From Putridiphycobacter sp965230195 (GTDB taxonomy: Bacteria; Bacteroidota; Bacteroidia; Flavobacteriales_D; Crocinitomicaceae), in assembly GCA_965230195.1 (NCBI GenBank), contig OZ245997.1:3968001-4032000 (forward strand): DNA of 64,000 nucleotides, in the 5' to 3' direction. The notes beneath the pieces were generated by a model. That model ran no database searches, was not told where the DNA came from, and saw nothing but the letters and a program-made list of their open reading frames with translations. The position numbers and the translations under genes are program-made. Below are positions 15,504-25,810 of the stretch, piece after piece; the stretch's first letter is position 1; the number at the start of each line of letters is the position of its first letter.

Positions 15504-18320
15504 ATGAAGAAACTAATTCTGCTTATTTTACCCGCCATTTCGGGCTATTTTGTTCAGGCACAGGATTTTTCCAACCTGGAGCAACCCATCCCGGTCAATC
15601 AGGAGTTAAAAATTGGTAAACTCGATAATGGGTTAACCTATTACATCAAAAAAAATGGAAAACCTGAAAACAAAGTTGAACTAAGACTGGTAGTTAATGC
15701 CGGATCAATTTTAGAAACTGAAAAACAAAGGGGATTGGCTCATTTTATGGAGCACATGAATTTTAATGGCACCAAAAATTTTAAACATAATGAATTGGTG
15801 GATTATCTTCAAAGCATTGGTGTAAAATTTGGACAACATTTAAATGCTTATACCAGTTTTGATGAGACCGTTTACATATTACCTATTCCAAGTGATGATA
15901 AAGAAAAGCTGGAAAAGGGGTTTGATATACTGGAAGACTGGGCCTTTAACTGCCTGTTAACACCTGAAGAAATTGACAAAGAACGAGGTGTTGTTCTCGA
16001 AGAGCTTAGGCTTGGTCTTGGTGCAGATAAAAGAATGCTTGATAAATATCTTCCGCTGGTCATGTATAATTCTCATTATGCTGAAAGATTGCCAATTGGT
16101 TTAAAAAGTGTAATTGAAAATTTTGAGCATGATGAACTCAAAGATTTTTACAAGTCCTGGTACCGACCTGATCTAATGGCGGTAGTAGTTGTTGGAGACA
16201 TTGATGTTGCTCAAATGGAAGAAAAAATTAAAAACCATTTTGGTAGCTATCAAAACCCGGCTGATAAAAAAGAACGTAAAGAATATTTGGTTCCTGACCA
16301 CAGTGAAACCTTTATTGCCATTGAAAGTGATAAAGAAGCCTCGTTTACGCAGGTTCAATTAATCTATAAGGATAAGGGAAACGCCAAAAAGGATGTTACA
16401 ATTGGTGATTACCGTGAAACAATGATTACCCGATTATTCAACTCAATGATCAATAACAGGTTAAGTGAAATAGCCAACAACCCTAACCCTCCCTTTACCT
16501 ATGGTTTTGCATACCACGGTAGCAGTTGGAGCAGAAACAAAACCGCATATCAGTCATTTGCTATGACTGACCCTGCTAACCAGTTAAAAGCATTTGAAGT
16601 TTTGGTTGAGGAAAGTGAGCGTGTTGCGAGGTTTGGATTTGTGGAAAGCGAATTGGAAAGGGCTAAAAAAGATGTACTATCCCGAATGGAAGCCCAACTC
16701 AAAAATAAAGACAAAACTGAATCACGTCGCTTAACTTATGAGCTAATTAACCATTTTCTTGAAGGAGAAGCAATTCCGGGAATTGAATGGGAGTTTAAGG
16801 CTCATCAGGCCCTGTTAAAAGAAGTTAGTATTAAAGAAATTAATAATGTAATTAAAGATTTGATCCATGACGACAACCGGGTGGTTATATTTACCGGTCC
16901 TGAAGGAGAAGATCAGCCAACATACACCAAAAATCAGGTATTGGAGGTATTAAAAGAGGCCAAAAATAAAGATTTAAAACCCTATGATGATGGTGAAGTT
17001 GCGACCTCTTTAATGAAAAAAATGCCAGTTGCAGGAACAATAAAATCTACTGAAAAAATTGAATCATTGGGCTTAACTAAACTGGTACTTTCAAATGGTG
17101 TAACGGTCTACTATAAAAAAACAGATTTTAACGATAACGAAATTTTAATGCGTGCGCAAAGCCCGGGAGGAACTTCAACGATTAAATCAGCTGAAGATTT
17201 TAATAAGGTAAAATTAGCTTTAAGCGGTATGAGAGAAGCTGGGTTAAATGGATTTTCAAAAAATGAAATGACAAAGGTAATGGCTGGAAAAAATGTTTCT
17301 GTCTTCCCTTATATCTCTAACAATTATGAAGGTATGAGAGGTAAATCGGTTAATAGTGATGTGGAAGACATGTTTCAGTTAATCTATCTGAATTTTACAG
17401 CCCTGAATAAAGATAAGGAAGCTTATCAGGCATTTGTTGATAAACAAACAGCATTTTTAGGGAATCTGTTGAATACACCACAATATTGGTTCATGAATGA
17501 AAAAGCAAAGGTGATTCAAAAAAACAATCCAAGGTTTACCAATGCTATCCCAACTAAAGAAGAATTTGCATCTCAGGATTATGATATGGCTTACGATATT
17601 TATACATCCCGTTTTGCTGATGCCGGAGATTTTGTTTTTGCTTTTATCGGATCGATAGATGAAGATCAGATTGTTGAATTATCAAAAAAATACCTTGCAG
17701 CACTACCTGCTACTCATAAAAAGGAATCTTTCATTAACCATAAGTATGAGCGGTTAAAAGGAAAAAACGAATTCACCTTCCATAAAGGAGAAGATCCTAA
17801 GAGTAGTGTTGAAATTTCATTCAGGACAGAAGCTAATTATGATCCTAAGCAGGCCTATTATCTAAAATGTGCGGGAGAAATATTGACTATTAAGCTTGTT
17901 GAAAACCTGAGAGAAGGTGAAAGTGGTGTTTACGGAGTTGGTGCAAGAGGTTCTGCTCAAAAGCTTCCGGAAGGCGTCTATAATTTCTCTATTTCTTTTC
18001 CTTGCGGTCCTGAGAACGTAGAAAAACTTAAAACAGCTGCTTTGGCTGAATTAAATAAGCTTTTAAAAAAGGGCCCTGAAGCAAAGGATCTGGCTAAAAT
18101 TAAAGAAGCACAAAAGCTGGAACTTAAGGAGGATATGAAAACTAATGAATACTGGATTTCGAGCTTATCAACAGCAATATATCATGGAAGCGACGTTTCA
18201 AAAATGTTGGATTCTGAAGCAGATATTGATAGCGTAACAGCAGAAGATATACAAAAAGCTGCAAACAAATTTATCTCAGAAAATGTAATCATTACGGTTT
18301 TAATGCCTGAGAAAAAATAA
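15504..18320 (+). CDS. M16 family zinc metallopeptidase (two-domain, secreted)
   Basis: 938 residues with a Sec signal ending FVQAQ. The inverted zincin motif HFMEH (His80, Glu83, His84) and the downstream glutamate in KERGVVLEELR are intact, so the N-terminal half is catalytic. A second, inactive M16-like half (starting near residue 520 with LGLTKLVLSNGVTVYYKK) completes the pitrilysin/PqqL-like clam-shell. It probably degrades peptides in the periplasm. Ends in a strong terminator, so monocistronic. Confidence 0.9.
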   Translation: MKKLILLILPAISGYFVQAQDFSNLEQPIPVNQELKIGKLDNGLTYYIKKNGKPENKVELRLVVNAGSILETEKQRGLAHFMEHMNFNGTKNFKHNELVDYLQSIGVKFGQHLNAYTSFDETVYILPIPSDDKEKLEKGFDILEDWAFNCLLTPEEIDKERGVVLEELRLGLGADKRMLDKYLPLVMYNSHYAERLPIGLKSVIENFEHDELKDFYKSWYRPDLMAVVVVGDIDVAQMEEKIKNHFGSYQNPADKKERKEYLVPDHSETFIAIESDKEASFTQVQLIYKDKGNAKKDVTIGDYRETMITRLFNSMINNRLSEIANNPNPPFTYGFAYHGSSWSRNKTAYQSFAMTDPANQLKAFEVLVEESERVARFGFVESELERAKKDVLSRMEAQLKNKDKTESRRLTYELINHFLEGEAIPGIEWEFKAHQALLKEVSIKEINNVIKDLIHDDNRVVIFTGPEGEDQPTYTKNQVLEVLKEAKNKDLKPYDDGEVATSLMKKMPVAGTIKSTEKIESLGLTKLVLSNGVTVYYKKTDFNDNEILMRAQSPGGTSTIKSAEDFNKVKLALSGMREAGLNGFSKNEMTKVMAGKNVSVFPYISNNYEGMRGKSVNSDVEDMFQLIYLNFTALNKDKEAYQAFVDKQTAFLGNLLNTPQYWFMNEKAKVIQKNNPRFTNAIPTKEEFASQDYDMAYDIYTSRFADAGDFVFAFIGSIDEDQIVELSKKYLAALPATHKKESFINHKYERLKGKNEFTFHKGEDPKSSVEISFRTEANYDPKQAYYLKCAGEILTIKLVENLREGESGVYGVGARGSAQKLPEGVYNFSISFPCGPENVEKLKTAALAELNKLLKKGPEAKDLAKIKEAQKLELKEDMKTNEYWISSLSTAIYHGSDVSKMLDSEADIDSVTAEDIQKAANKFISENVIITVLMPEKK

Positions 18321-18345
18321 GTAATTCTAGATTAAATAATTTAGG

Positions 18346-18376
18346 AAGGCGCTGGTAAAACCAGCGCTTTTTTTGT
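18346..18376 (+). terminator. rho-independent terminator after the M16 peptidase
   Basis: GCGCTGG (18349-18355) pairs with CCAGCGC (18361-18367) with loop TAAAA, extended by A/G-T pairs, then eight T residues. Located 26 bases after the stop. Confidence 0.9.
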
Positions 18377-18541
18377 AATTATAAAACAATATTACTAACT
18401 AATTTTTAGTCAATTATGTAAAATCCTATCAAATTTAAATCCTGAACAAGGTTACCTCTTTACTTTATGGACATATACTATTGAAACCAAGGCAGCCTAA
18501 ATCGGTTTTCATTTTTTATTCATTATCTAAAAAACCAAAAA

Positions 18542-20611
18542 ATGAAATTACTTGTCAGATTATTTTTGATTCCACTTATTCTAAGTGTTGGTTCCAGTGG
18601 GTTTGCACAAACCAGAAACTATGGTAAACAGGCATATGCACTCTGGAAGGCAGGACTGTGGCATGATGCTGCCAAAGCTTATGAAAAAGCTTATACTAAA
18701 ACACACCCCAAAACTCAAAAGGCTAAAGAACTAAAAGCTTTATATGCTTATCGATCGGGGGAATGTTATCGTTTGATCAGATACTATGCTCTTGCAGAAC
18801 AATCCTACGAAAAATCCATTTTATTAAAACACTTTAATTCCGAAGCCAGGGTGTATTACTACCTTGGAGAAATGCAGATGGCTCAGGGGAAACATCAAAA
18901 AGCCCTCGATAGCTTTAAAAAATATAAGCAACTGGGAACCGGAGATCCATTAACCGACATTAGAATTAAATCTTGCGAAAGTTATCCTGCGCTTTATAAC
19001 TCAAAAAGTCGGCATACGGTTGATCCGTTAACCAAATTAAATACACCCCAGTTTGATTTTTCACCAACTATGGACAAACGAGGCAGGGTAATGTACTTTT
19101 CATCATCAAGAAAAAATGTAACAGGAGATGAAAAAGATGGCACAGTTGGAGAAGGCTTTTCAGATATTTTTGAATCACAATTGGACAAAACCGGCAATTT
19201 TACTGAACCAAAAATTGTTCAGGGTATTAATACCGAAGGTAACGAGGGACAGGTTTGTTTTGATAACAGAGGAAAAAAGTTATTTTTTACCCGTTGTGAG
19301 GTGACAGAATATAACCTGGGATGTGATATTTATGTAGCTACCAAAAGAGGCAGTAAATTTGACAAACCGGTCAAAATTGAGTTAAAAGATCACGATTCTA
19401 CGAACGTGGGACATCCATGTGTGTCGCCTGATGGTAACACCATGATATTTGCCTCGAATATGGCAGGTGGTGAAGGCGGTGTTGATTTATGGATGACAGA
19501 ATATTCCAGAAAAACAAAGGACTGGTCATTACCGGTTAACCTTGGTCCCGAAATTAATACATCAGGAAATGACATGTTCCCAACCTGGGGGCCGGATAAT
19601 ACCCTATATTATTCATCAGATGGCATGATTGGAGCCGGAGGGTTAGATATTTACAAAGCCCAAAAAATTAAAGAAGAAAACAAATGGATAAAACCTGAAA
19701 ATATAGGTATTCCGTTAAACTCATTTGCTGATGATTACCACATTATTTTTACCGGAAATGGCAGAGATGGTTATCTTTCATCAAACAGACCAGGCGCAAA
19801 AACAAACGGAAAAGCCACTTCACAGGATCTATGGTCATTTAGTTTACCACCGGTACCTATTCGTTGTATTGTAAAACTAATTGATCAGGAAACCCGACAA
19901 CCGGTTAGCGGTATTGAAGTTATTATTAAAGGCTCAAATCAAGATAAATATGTGATGACCTCGAATGAAATGGGAGAAATAGAGCTCTCACAGAAAGATG
20001 ATGGTTCCAGATACATTACACAGGGAGAATCTTATTTAATCAATGTACCGGATGTGGCTCATCAATGGCTTGGCAATAAGGACAGCTTGCTCACCCGACA
20101 TATTGATGAGCCCACCACATTGGTTAAGGAAATTCCTATTATTAATATTGATAATAAAGCATTTAGATTGCCCGAAATTCGATTTGATTTTGGAACAGAT
20201 CATCTGACCAGAAATGACACCGTTAACTCCAGAGATTCATTAAAGTATTTATATCATCTTATGAAAGATCACCCTAATATAGTTGTTCAACTCATAACCA
20301 ATACAGATTCAAGAGGTGAAAGAGAATTTAACAGAAAACTGGCGCAAAGACGTGCAAATGCTTGTGTGAACTACCTGATTGGAGAAATGAAACTACCCCA
20401 GGACAGGCTGGAAGCGTTGGGTAATGGTGAAGATGTCCCGATAATTTATCACGACATTAATCCCCAGGGAGATACCATTGCCAGTTTCCCGCTAACCGAA
20501 CGATATATTAATCAATTTAAAACAGATAAAGTAAAATTCGAAGCATTGCACCTCTTAAACAGGAGGACAGAAGCTAAAGTTATTAGTTTCGATTATGTAA
20601 AACCACTCTAA
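18542..20611 (+). CDS. OmpA-family protein with TPR, PD40 propeller and carboxypeptidase-like modules
   Basis: 689 residues, signal peptide ending GFAQ. Order of modules: TPR helices (residues 25-150: YALWKAGLWHDAAKAYEKAY, YYYLGEMQMAQGKHQKALDSF), WD40-like PD40 propeller (160-420, with DFSPTMDKRGRVMYFSS and repeated GGVDLW/GGLDIY turns), a short carboxypeptidase-regulatory-like strand set (430-520) and a C-terminal OmpA peptidoglycan-binding domain (IRFDFGTDHLTRND, NTDSRGEREFNRKLAQRRANA). This is the architecture of PorE, which links the T9SS to peptidoglycan, but many Bacteroidota carry several such paralogues, so PorE identity is not claimed. Confidence 0.8.
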   Translation: MKLLVRLFLIPLILSVGSSGFAQTRNYGKQAYALWKAGLWHDAAKAYEKAYTKTHPKTQKAKELKALYAYRSGECYRLIRYYALAEQSYEKSILLKHFNSEARVYYYLGEMQMAQGKHQKALDSFKKYKQLGTGDPLTDIRIKSCESYPALYNSKSRHTVDPLTKLNTPQFDFSPTMDKRGRVMYFSSSRKNVTGDEKDGTVGEGFSDIFESQLDKTGNFTEPKIVQGINTEGNEGQVCFDNRGKKLFFTRCEVTEYNLGCDIYVATKRGSKFDKPVKIELKDHDSTNVGHPCVSPDGNTMIFASNMAGGEGGVDLWMTEYSRKTKDWSLPVNLGPEINTSGNDMFPTWGPDNTLYYSSDGMIGAGGLDIYKAQKIKEENKWIKPENIGIPLNSFADDYHIIFTGNGRDGYLSSNRPGAKTNGKATSQDLWSFSLPPVPIRCIVKLIDQETRQPVSGIEVIIKGSNQDKYVMTSNEMGEIELSQKDDGSRYITQGESYLINVPDVAHQWLGNKDSLLTRHIDEPTTLVKEIPIINIDNKAFRLPEIRFDFGTDHLTRNDTVNSRDSLKYLYHLMKDHPNIVVQLITNTDSRGEREFNRKLAQRRANACVNYLIGEMKLPQDRLEALGNGEDVPIIYHDINPQGDTIASFPLTERYINQFKTDKVKFEALHLLNRRTEAKVISFDYVKPL

Positions 20612-20645
20612 AATTGAATTTACTATCAAAGCTGCTTACTCGGCT

Positions 20646-20682
20646 TACCCCCTGCGCGTTTCCTTGTTTCGCGTGGGGGTAT
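20646..20682 (+). terminator. GC-rich hairpin terminator after the OmpA-family gene
   Basis: TACCCCC-T-GCGCG pairs with CGCG-T-GGGGGTA across a TTTCCTTGTTT loop, followed by TTTTATAA. A strikingly GC-rich stem in an A/T-rich region, 35 bases after the stop. Confidence 0.8.
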
Positions 20683-20847
20683 TTTATAATCCTAAAGTTT
20701 ATTTACAAATCAAATTCGAATCATCAGATTTGCTAAACAAACAATTCTTTTAAAACCAAACCTATTGATGATAATTTTAACCCATTGAGTATCTGATCTT
20801 ATACAAATAATTATCTTATATTTGTTATAACCTCTATTCTCCCCAAT

Positions 20848-23800
20848 TTGAAAAATTTGCTACTATATATCATTCTGTTAATGTTATTTAGCTGCAATAA
20901 AACAAATTCTTCTACCAACTCGCCTCTTAAGTCAAAAACATTTGCAAAAACTATTAAGCAAGTTGAGCTCAAAAAATATGCTGTTAACAACTTTTCCGGA
21001 GATTCTATCTCTCCCCTAGTTTTTCCATCAGGTGACACTATTAAAACGGGAGTTCCAGTTGCCTTAACAGGTCAGGTTAAGAAAATAACTGATTTTGACA
21101 AACCCGTTATAATCAGTCAAACAGAATACGATACTGCTGTTTTAGCTAATCCCAATCAATCGATCATTTCAGGTGTTACGAGTATAAAAAAAATCAGCAA
21201 AAACGCTCTGTTTCAAGCTGAACTTAAAGCAAAAAAGACCATCAAAAAATCCGCTACTTCAAGCAGAGACAATGAATATTCTACAGGGATTAAAATACAA
21301 TGTATTCAACCAATAACAACAGTTATCAAACCGCCATTATTTAAAGATAATGCTACACTAAATATTCAATATACTGATGTCAGACAAGGTTTACCTTCTT
21401 CATACATCTCATCATTATTAATGGATAGAAAAGGAAATATCTGGATTGGGAGCATTGGTGGAGGTCTGAGTTGTTATGATGGTATTACAATCAAAACTTA
21501 TACGGTTAAAAACGGACTCTCCGATAATAATGTCAGAGCTATTGTGGAGGATAATGAGGGAAACTTTTGGATAGGCACTCATAAAGGACTGACTTTCTTT
21601 GATGGCAAATCCTTTATTCACTATACTGTAGAAGATGGTTTAACCAATAATTTTGTCAGATCCCTGCATATCAGTAAAGATGGAACTATTTGGATTGGAA
21701 CGGATGGTGGCGGACTCAATTGTTTTGATGGAAAAACCTTTACACAATTCACCTCTGAAGAAGGTTTACCAAGTGATAGAATTTGGTCAATTACCGAAGA
21801 TAAATCCGGAAATTTATGGTTAGGTACAGGTGGTGGTGGTGTCATTGAACTAAAATTCGACAAGCTTGATAAGGCAATAGAATCCAAACAAGACTCAAGC
21901 TTTTCAAAGACTATTCAAATGGTAAATTATACAAAGCAGCATGGGCTTGGCGGTAACTTCGTTTATTCCATTTATGAAGATCATAAAAATAATTTATGGT
22001 TTGGCTGTTCAACCGAAGGTCTCACAAATTTTATACCTGCTAAACAAAACTCTAATGACTCATTAACCTTTATTACTTATACCAGATCAGATGGGCTTAA
22101 CAATCAAAATATCCTGAGCATTTCGGGGGATAGTCTGGGTAATCTCTGGCTGGGAACTTGGGGAGGAGGATTGATTCACTATGAAAACAAAAATGGGCAA
22201 GAGTTTTTTACTCAAATCGATCAAAAACTTGGTTTAAACAGCGATATTATCCAAACCATATTACATGATGGGCAAGGTAATTTATGGTTAGGTACATATG
22301 GTGGCGGGCTCAATAAATATAAAGTAGCATCCTTCAATCATTTTAATACTGAACAAGGGCTTAGCAGTGACATTATCTGGTCAATATTTGAAGATAAAGA
22401 TGATAACCTTTGGTTTGGGACAGCCAGTCGAACCGGCGGTGTTATTTGTCTAAAAACAGAACCACAAAACCACAATGAAAAATCTGAAAGCCTATTATCG
22501 AAATTCATTCACTACGTTGAAAAAAGTGCTTTTCAGAACTGGGGATTTCCCTGTATTTTCCAGGACAGTAAAAACAATATATGGTTTGGCACAAGTGGAA
22601 AGGGAGTGTTTTGTTATAATAACGAAACAGTAACGTGTTTTTCAACTCAACAGGGTTTAGCAAGTAATGATGTTTATGGTATTATGGAAGATAAAAAAGG
22701 TAATATTTGGTTTGCCACAAGAAATGGCCTCTCTTACCTTCAGGGTTCCACATTCACAGAGTTTACTCAGGAAGAGGGCTTCATCAACAATTACATCACC
22801 AATATTATTGAAGATAAACATGGAAATATCTGGATAGCAACCGAAGGTGGAGGAGTAAGCCGATACAATTGGAAAAACTTTGTTCATTATACAACAGCAG
22901 AGGGATTAAGTAGCAATACAATTTGGACCATTTTAGAAGATAAAAAAGGTAATATCTGGTTAGGTACAGATGGTGGTGGACTTAATGTGTTAACCTATAG
23001 TACTGAACTGCAATCAGCCCCTGATAAAATCCTGTATATTAATACTGAAAACGGCTTAAGTAATAATGTAATATGGTCTGTTATCGAAGATTCTTGCCAC
23101 CGGCTTTGGGTTAGTACAGAGTCCGGTTTAAACTTAATTTCAATAAATGATCAGGAGGGTACGTCAAATATTACATCATTTGGCTACCATGATGGCTTGA
23201 AAGGACTTGACTTTTTCTCAAACAGTGCCTTTCTTGACCGACGAAACAGACTCTGGTGGGGAAGCGGAAAAAGTCTCACAATGCTTGATATCAGTAATTT
23301 CAAGTTATCTGATCAGAAACCAAAAGTAAAACTGAATATGGTTAAGGTAAATGAAGAATTTATTGATTTTGAAACACATCCCAATTTATCTGAAAATGAT
23401 ATTAATTTCGATTCAGTTACCAGATTTTCTAACTTACCAATTAACCTAAAGGTTTCTTATTCAAAAAACCATTTAACTTTCTTCTATTCTGCAATTGATT
23501 TATCTGCACCACATCAGTTAAAATACAGTCATATAATTGAAGGTTTAAACAATAAGTGGAGTCCGGAAAGTTCAGAAATTAAAGCCGATTACAGAAATTT
23601 ACCTCATGGTGACTACATTTTTAAAGTCTGTGCTATTGGTGAAGGAGGTGTTTGGAGTGAACCCTTAGAGTTTCATTTTACCGTTTTACCACCTTGGTGG
23701 CTAACATGGTATGCTAAGCTGAGTTATTTACTCATTCTGATATTGATAATATATACTTTTTCGTGGTGGAGGTCTATTAAATTTAAACGGAGACAAAAAG

Positions 23801-24666
23801 AACTGGAAATCAAAGTAAATGTGGCTACTCACCAGTTGAGAAATCAAAACATTGAAATTAAGGAGCAAAAAGAAGCTGTTCAAAACCAAAAAGAAATCAT
23901 TGAGAAGGCTCATAACGAAATTCTTGATAGTCTGGCCTACGCCAAACGAATTCAAAATGCTATTTTGCCTCCTTTAAAAATTGTAACACAACACCTTGAA
24001 AATTCATTTATTCTTTATCTTCCTAAAGATGCCGTTGCAGGTGACTTTTACTGGATGAACAACCTCAATAATAAAACACTTTTTGCTGTTGCCGACTGTA
24101 CCGGTCATGGTGTGCCGGGTGCATTGGTTAGTATCATGTGCAATAATGCCCTCAATCGCTCAGTACATGAATTCGGGTTAGTTGACCCAGGGGAAATCCT
24201 CAATAAAACAAGAGAAATTATCATATCTGAATTTGAACAATCGGATGAAAACGTACGTGATGGAATGGACATTGCCTTGTGTACAATTGATAATTTATCT
24301 GATAAGCTAAGTTTAAAATATGCTGGTGCTTACAATCCTCTATGGATTGTCAACGGCCATCAGTTAACTGAAATAAAAGGAAACAACCAGCCCATAGGGA
24401 TATACTATGACCCTGAACCATTTATTACACATAGTATTAATTTGAAACCAAATGACACTTTGTACATCTTTTCTGATGGATATGCTGATCAATTTGGAGG
24501 TATTAAAGGCAAAAAGTTAAAAAAGACAGCATTTAAAGAGTTGCTTATATCTATTCAAAATGAATCAATGGATGAGCAAAAAAAATCATTGATAAACTTT
24601 TTTGAAGAATGGAAAGGAGAGAATGATCAGGTTGATGATGTTTGTATTATCGGAGTCAGGTTTTGA
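20848..24666 (+). CDS. lipoprotein two-component-regulator propeller sensor with SpoIIE/PP2C phosphatase output
   Basis: 1272 residues. The start is TTG: it gives a complete lipoprotein signal with lipobox LFSC, whereas the next ATG would remove most of it. A linker (30-165) precedes about a dozen Reg_prop repeats (units such as GNIWIGSIGGGLSCYDG and GLSSNTIW), then a Y_Y_Y domain (HLTFFYSAIDLSAP..YSHIIEGLNNKW), a TM helix near 955-975 and a coiled coil (QNIEIKEQKEAVQNQK). The cytoplasmic output is a SpoIIE-type PP2C phosphatase with intact acidic positions (DFYW, DCTGHG, SDGYADQFGG, DDVCIIG). It likely converts periplasmic ligand binding into dephosphorylation of an unknown partner, possibly an anti-sigma-antagonist type protein. 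A TATATTTG box ends 23 bases upstream. Confidence 0.9.
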   Translation: MKNLLLYIILLMLFSCNKTNSSTNSPLKSKTFAKTIKQVELKKYAVNNFSGDSISPLVFPSGDTIKTGVPVALTGQVKKITDFDKPVIISQTEYDTAVLANPNQSIISGVTSIKKISKNALFQAELKAKKTIKKSATSSRDNEYSTGIKIQCIQPITTVIKPPLFKDNATLNIQYTDVRQGLPSSYISSLLMDRKGNIWIGSIGGGLSCYDGITIKTYTVKNGLSDNNVRAIVEDNEGNFWIGTHKGLTFFDGKSFIHYTVEDGLTNNFVRSLHISKDGTIWIGTDGGGLNCFDGKTFTQFTSEEGLPSDRIWSITEDKSGNLWLGTGGGGVIELKFDKLDKAIESKQDSSFSKTIQMVNYTKQHGLGGNFVYSIYEDHKNNLWFGCSTEGLTNFIPAKQNSNDSLTFITYTRSDGLNNQNILSISGDSLGNLWLGTWGGGLIHYENKNGQEFFTQIDQKLGLNSDIIQTILHDGQGNLWLGTYGGGLNKYKVASFNHFNTEQGLSSDIIWSIFEDKDDNLWFGTASRTGGVICLKTEPQNHNEKSESLLSKFIHYVEKSAFQNWGFPCIFQDSKNNIWFGTSGKGVFCYNNETVTCFSTQQGLASNDVYGIMEDKKGNIWFATRNGLSYLQGSTFTEFTQEEGFINNYITNIIEDKHGNIWIATEGGGVSRYNWKNFVHYTTAEGLSSNTIWTILEDKKGNIWLGTDGGGLNVLTYSTELQSAPDKILYINTENGLSNNVIWSVIEDSCHRLWVSTESGLNLISINDQEGTSNITSFGYHDGLKGLDFFSNSAFLDRRNRLWWGSGKSLTMLDISNFKLSDQKPKVKLNMVKVNEEFIDFETHPNLSENDINFDSVTRFSNLPINLKVSYSKNHLTFFYSAIDLSAPHQLKYSHIIEGLNNKWSPESSEIKADYRNLPHGDYIFKVCAIGEGGVWSEPLEFHFTVLPPWWLTWYAKLSYLLILILIIYTFSWWRSIKFKRRQKELEIKVNVATHQLRNQNIEIKEQKEAVQNQKEIIEKAHNEILDSLAYAKRIQNAILPPLKIVTQHLENSFILYLPKDAVAGDFYWMNNLNNKTLFAVADCTGHGVPGALVSIMCNNALNRSVHEFGLVDPGEILNKTREIIISEFEQSDENVRDGMDIALCTIDNLSDKLSLKYAGAYNPLWIVNGHQLTEIKGNNQPIGIYYDPEPFITHSINLKPNDTLYIFSDGYADQFGGIKGKKLKKTAFKELLISIQNESMDEQKKSLINFFEEWKGENDQVDDVCIIGVRF

Positions 24667-24719
24667 ACCTGTCTGCGAAACCAAATTATCTTCCTCTGTT
24701 TTCTCGATTCACCTTCTAA

Positions 24720-25688
24720 TTAAGAAGGCATTTCAGAATAGATTTCCTCAGTTTCCAGTATAGTTTTTACAGCATCATCATAAGCTTCAATGGTCTTCGA
24801 TTTTTTAATCTTCTTAAAGGACTTGTGGGGATTGGAAAATGAGGTAGAAAAGTACTCCCAAAAAGATCTCATTTTCATCAATACATGACTTTTCCCGGAC
24901 AATGCCTCTTCATAACTATTGAATAAAGTGTCATGAAATTTACTAAACACCTCCAATCTGTTTTCAGGGTATTCCGTCTCACCAGTTTTGATCATGCCTG
25001 GCAAAAACGGATCAGCAATGAGTCCTCTGCCAATCATCCAATGGTCAATTTGAGGAAATCTGTCTTTTAGCGCTAAAAAACCTTCAACAGTGGTAATATC
25101 TCCATTGTAATAAATTTTATGCTTAGTCCTGTTAATACACCGGCTAAATGATTCCAGATCAACACCTCCTTTATACAACTGCTTCCCTATTCTGGCATGT
25201 ATGGCAATGTTTTTAACAGGGTAACGATCAAGCACGGGTAAAACATCAAGAATTTCAGAACTGTTTTCATAGCCCATTCTCATTTTCATTGATACAATGA
25301 TATCAGATTCATTGTGGACACGTTCCAGTATCTGTTCAATTTTTTGAGGTTGACAAATTAAACCTGATCCCATTCCACGCTTAGTCACCATTGGATAAGG
25401 ACAACCCAAATTCCAGTTTAATTCCTTATAGCCAAATTCTCTCACATAATTAGCGACAAATAAAAACTCATCAGCATCATTTGTCATAATTTGTGGTATT
25501 ACTTCATTAACACTGTTATTTTTCGGTAAAATATCCCTTTCATAAGCTGGTTTTATAACTAATTTTCCGTTTAACCTGATATAGGGTGCATAAAAGGTAT
25601 CAACACCTCCAAAGTACTTGTCAAATGCATTTCTGAATCTAAAATCAGTAAATCCCTGTAAGGGTGAGGATAGTATAGTTATCTTCAT
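24720..25688 (-). CDS. tRNA-dihydrouridine synthase family protein
   Basis: 322 residues, cytoplasmic FMN enzyme. Seen: the N-terminal SSPLQGFTDFRFRNAFDKYFG, catalytic-loop NWNLGCPYPMVTKRGMGSGL with Cys96, the VSMKMRMGY strand with its Lys/Arg, AIHARIGKQLYKG, YYNGDITT and WMIGRGLIADPFL, which are consecutive TIM-barrel motifs of Dus enzymes. These reduce uridines in tRNA D-loops. Which position is modified cannot be told. Divergent from the cytochrome gene, 122 bases apart. Confidence 0.9.
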   Translation of the reverse strand: MKITILSSPLQGFTDFRFRNAFDKYFGGVDTFYAPYIRLNGKLVIKPAYERDILPKNNSVNEVIPQIMTNDADEFLFVANYVREFGYKELNWNLGCPYPMVTKRGMGSGLICQPQKIEQILERVHNESDIIVSMKMRMGYENSSEILDVLPVLDRYPVKNIAIHARIGKQLYKGGVDLESFSRCINRTKHKIYYNGDITTVEGFLALKDRFPQIDHWMIGRGLIADPFLPGMIKTGETEYPENRLEVFSKFHDTLFNSYEEALSGKSHVLMKMRSFWEYFSTSFSNPHKSFKKIKKSKTIEAYDDAVKTILETEEIYSEMPS

Positions 25689-25810
25689 TTTATTAGTTTC
25701 CGGTATACGTTATGAATGCCTCAAAGGCAACTCATATTCTAAAGTGCGTTTTGTCACAAAACAATTATACTAATTAATGTAAGTTTGATGCGCCAAGTTG
25801 ATCACTTTTT

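Noticed and set aside
18542..20611. Definite PorE of the T9SS
   Set aside because: The architecture fits, but paralogues with the same domain set are common and no other T9SS core genes are nearby.
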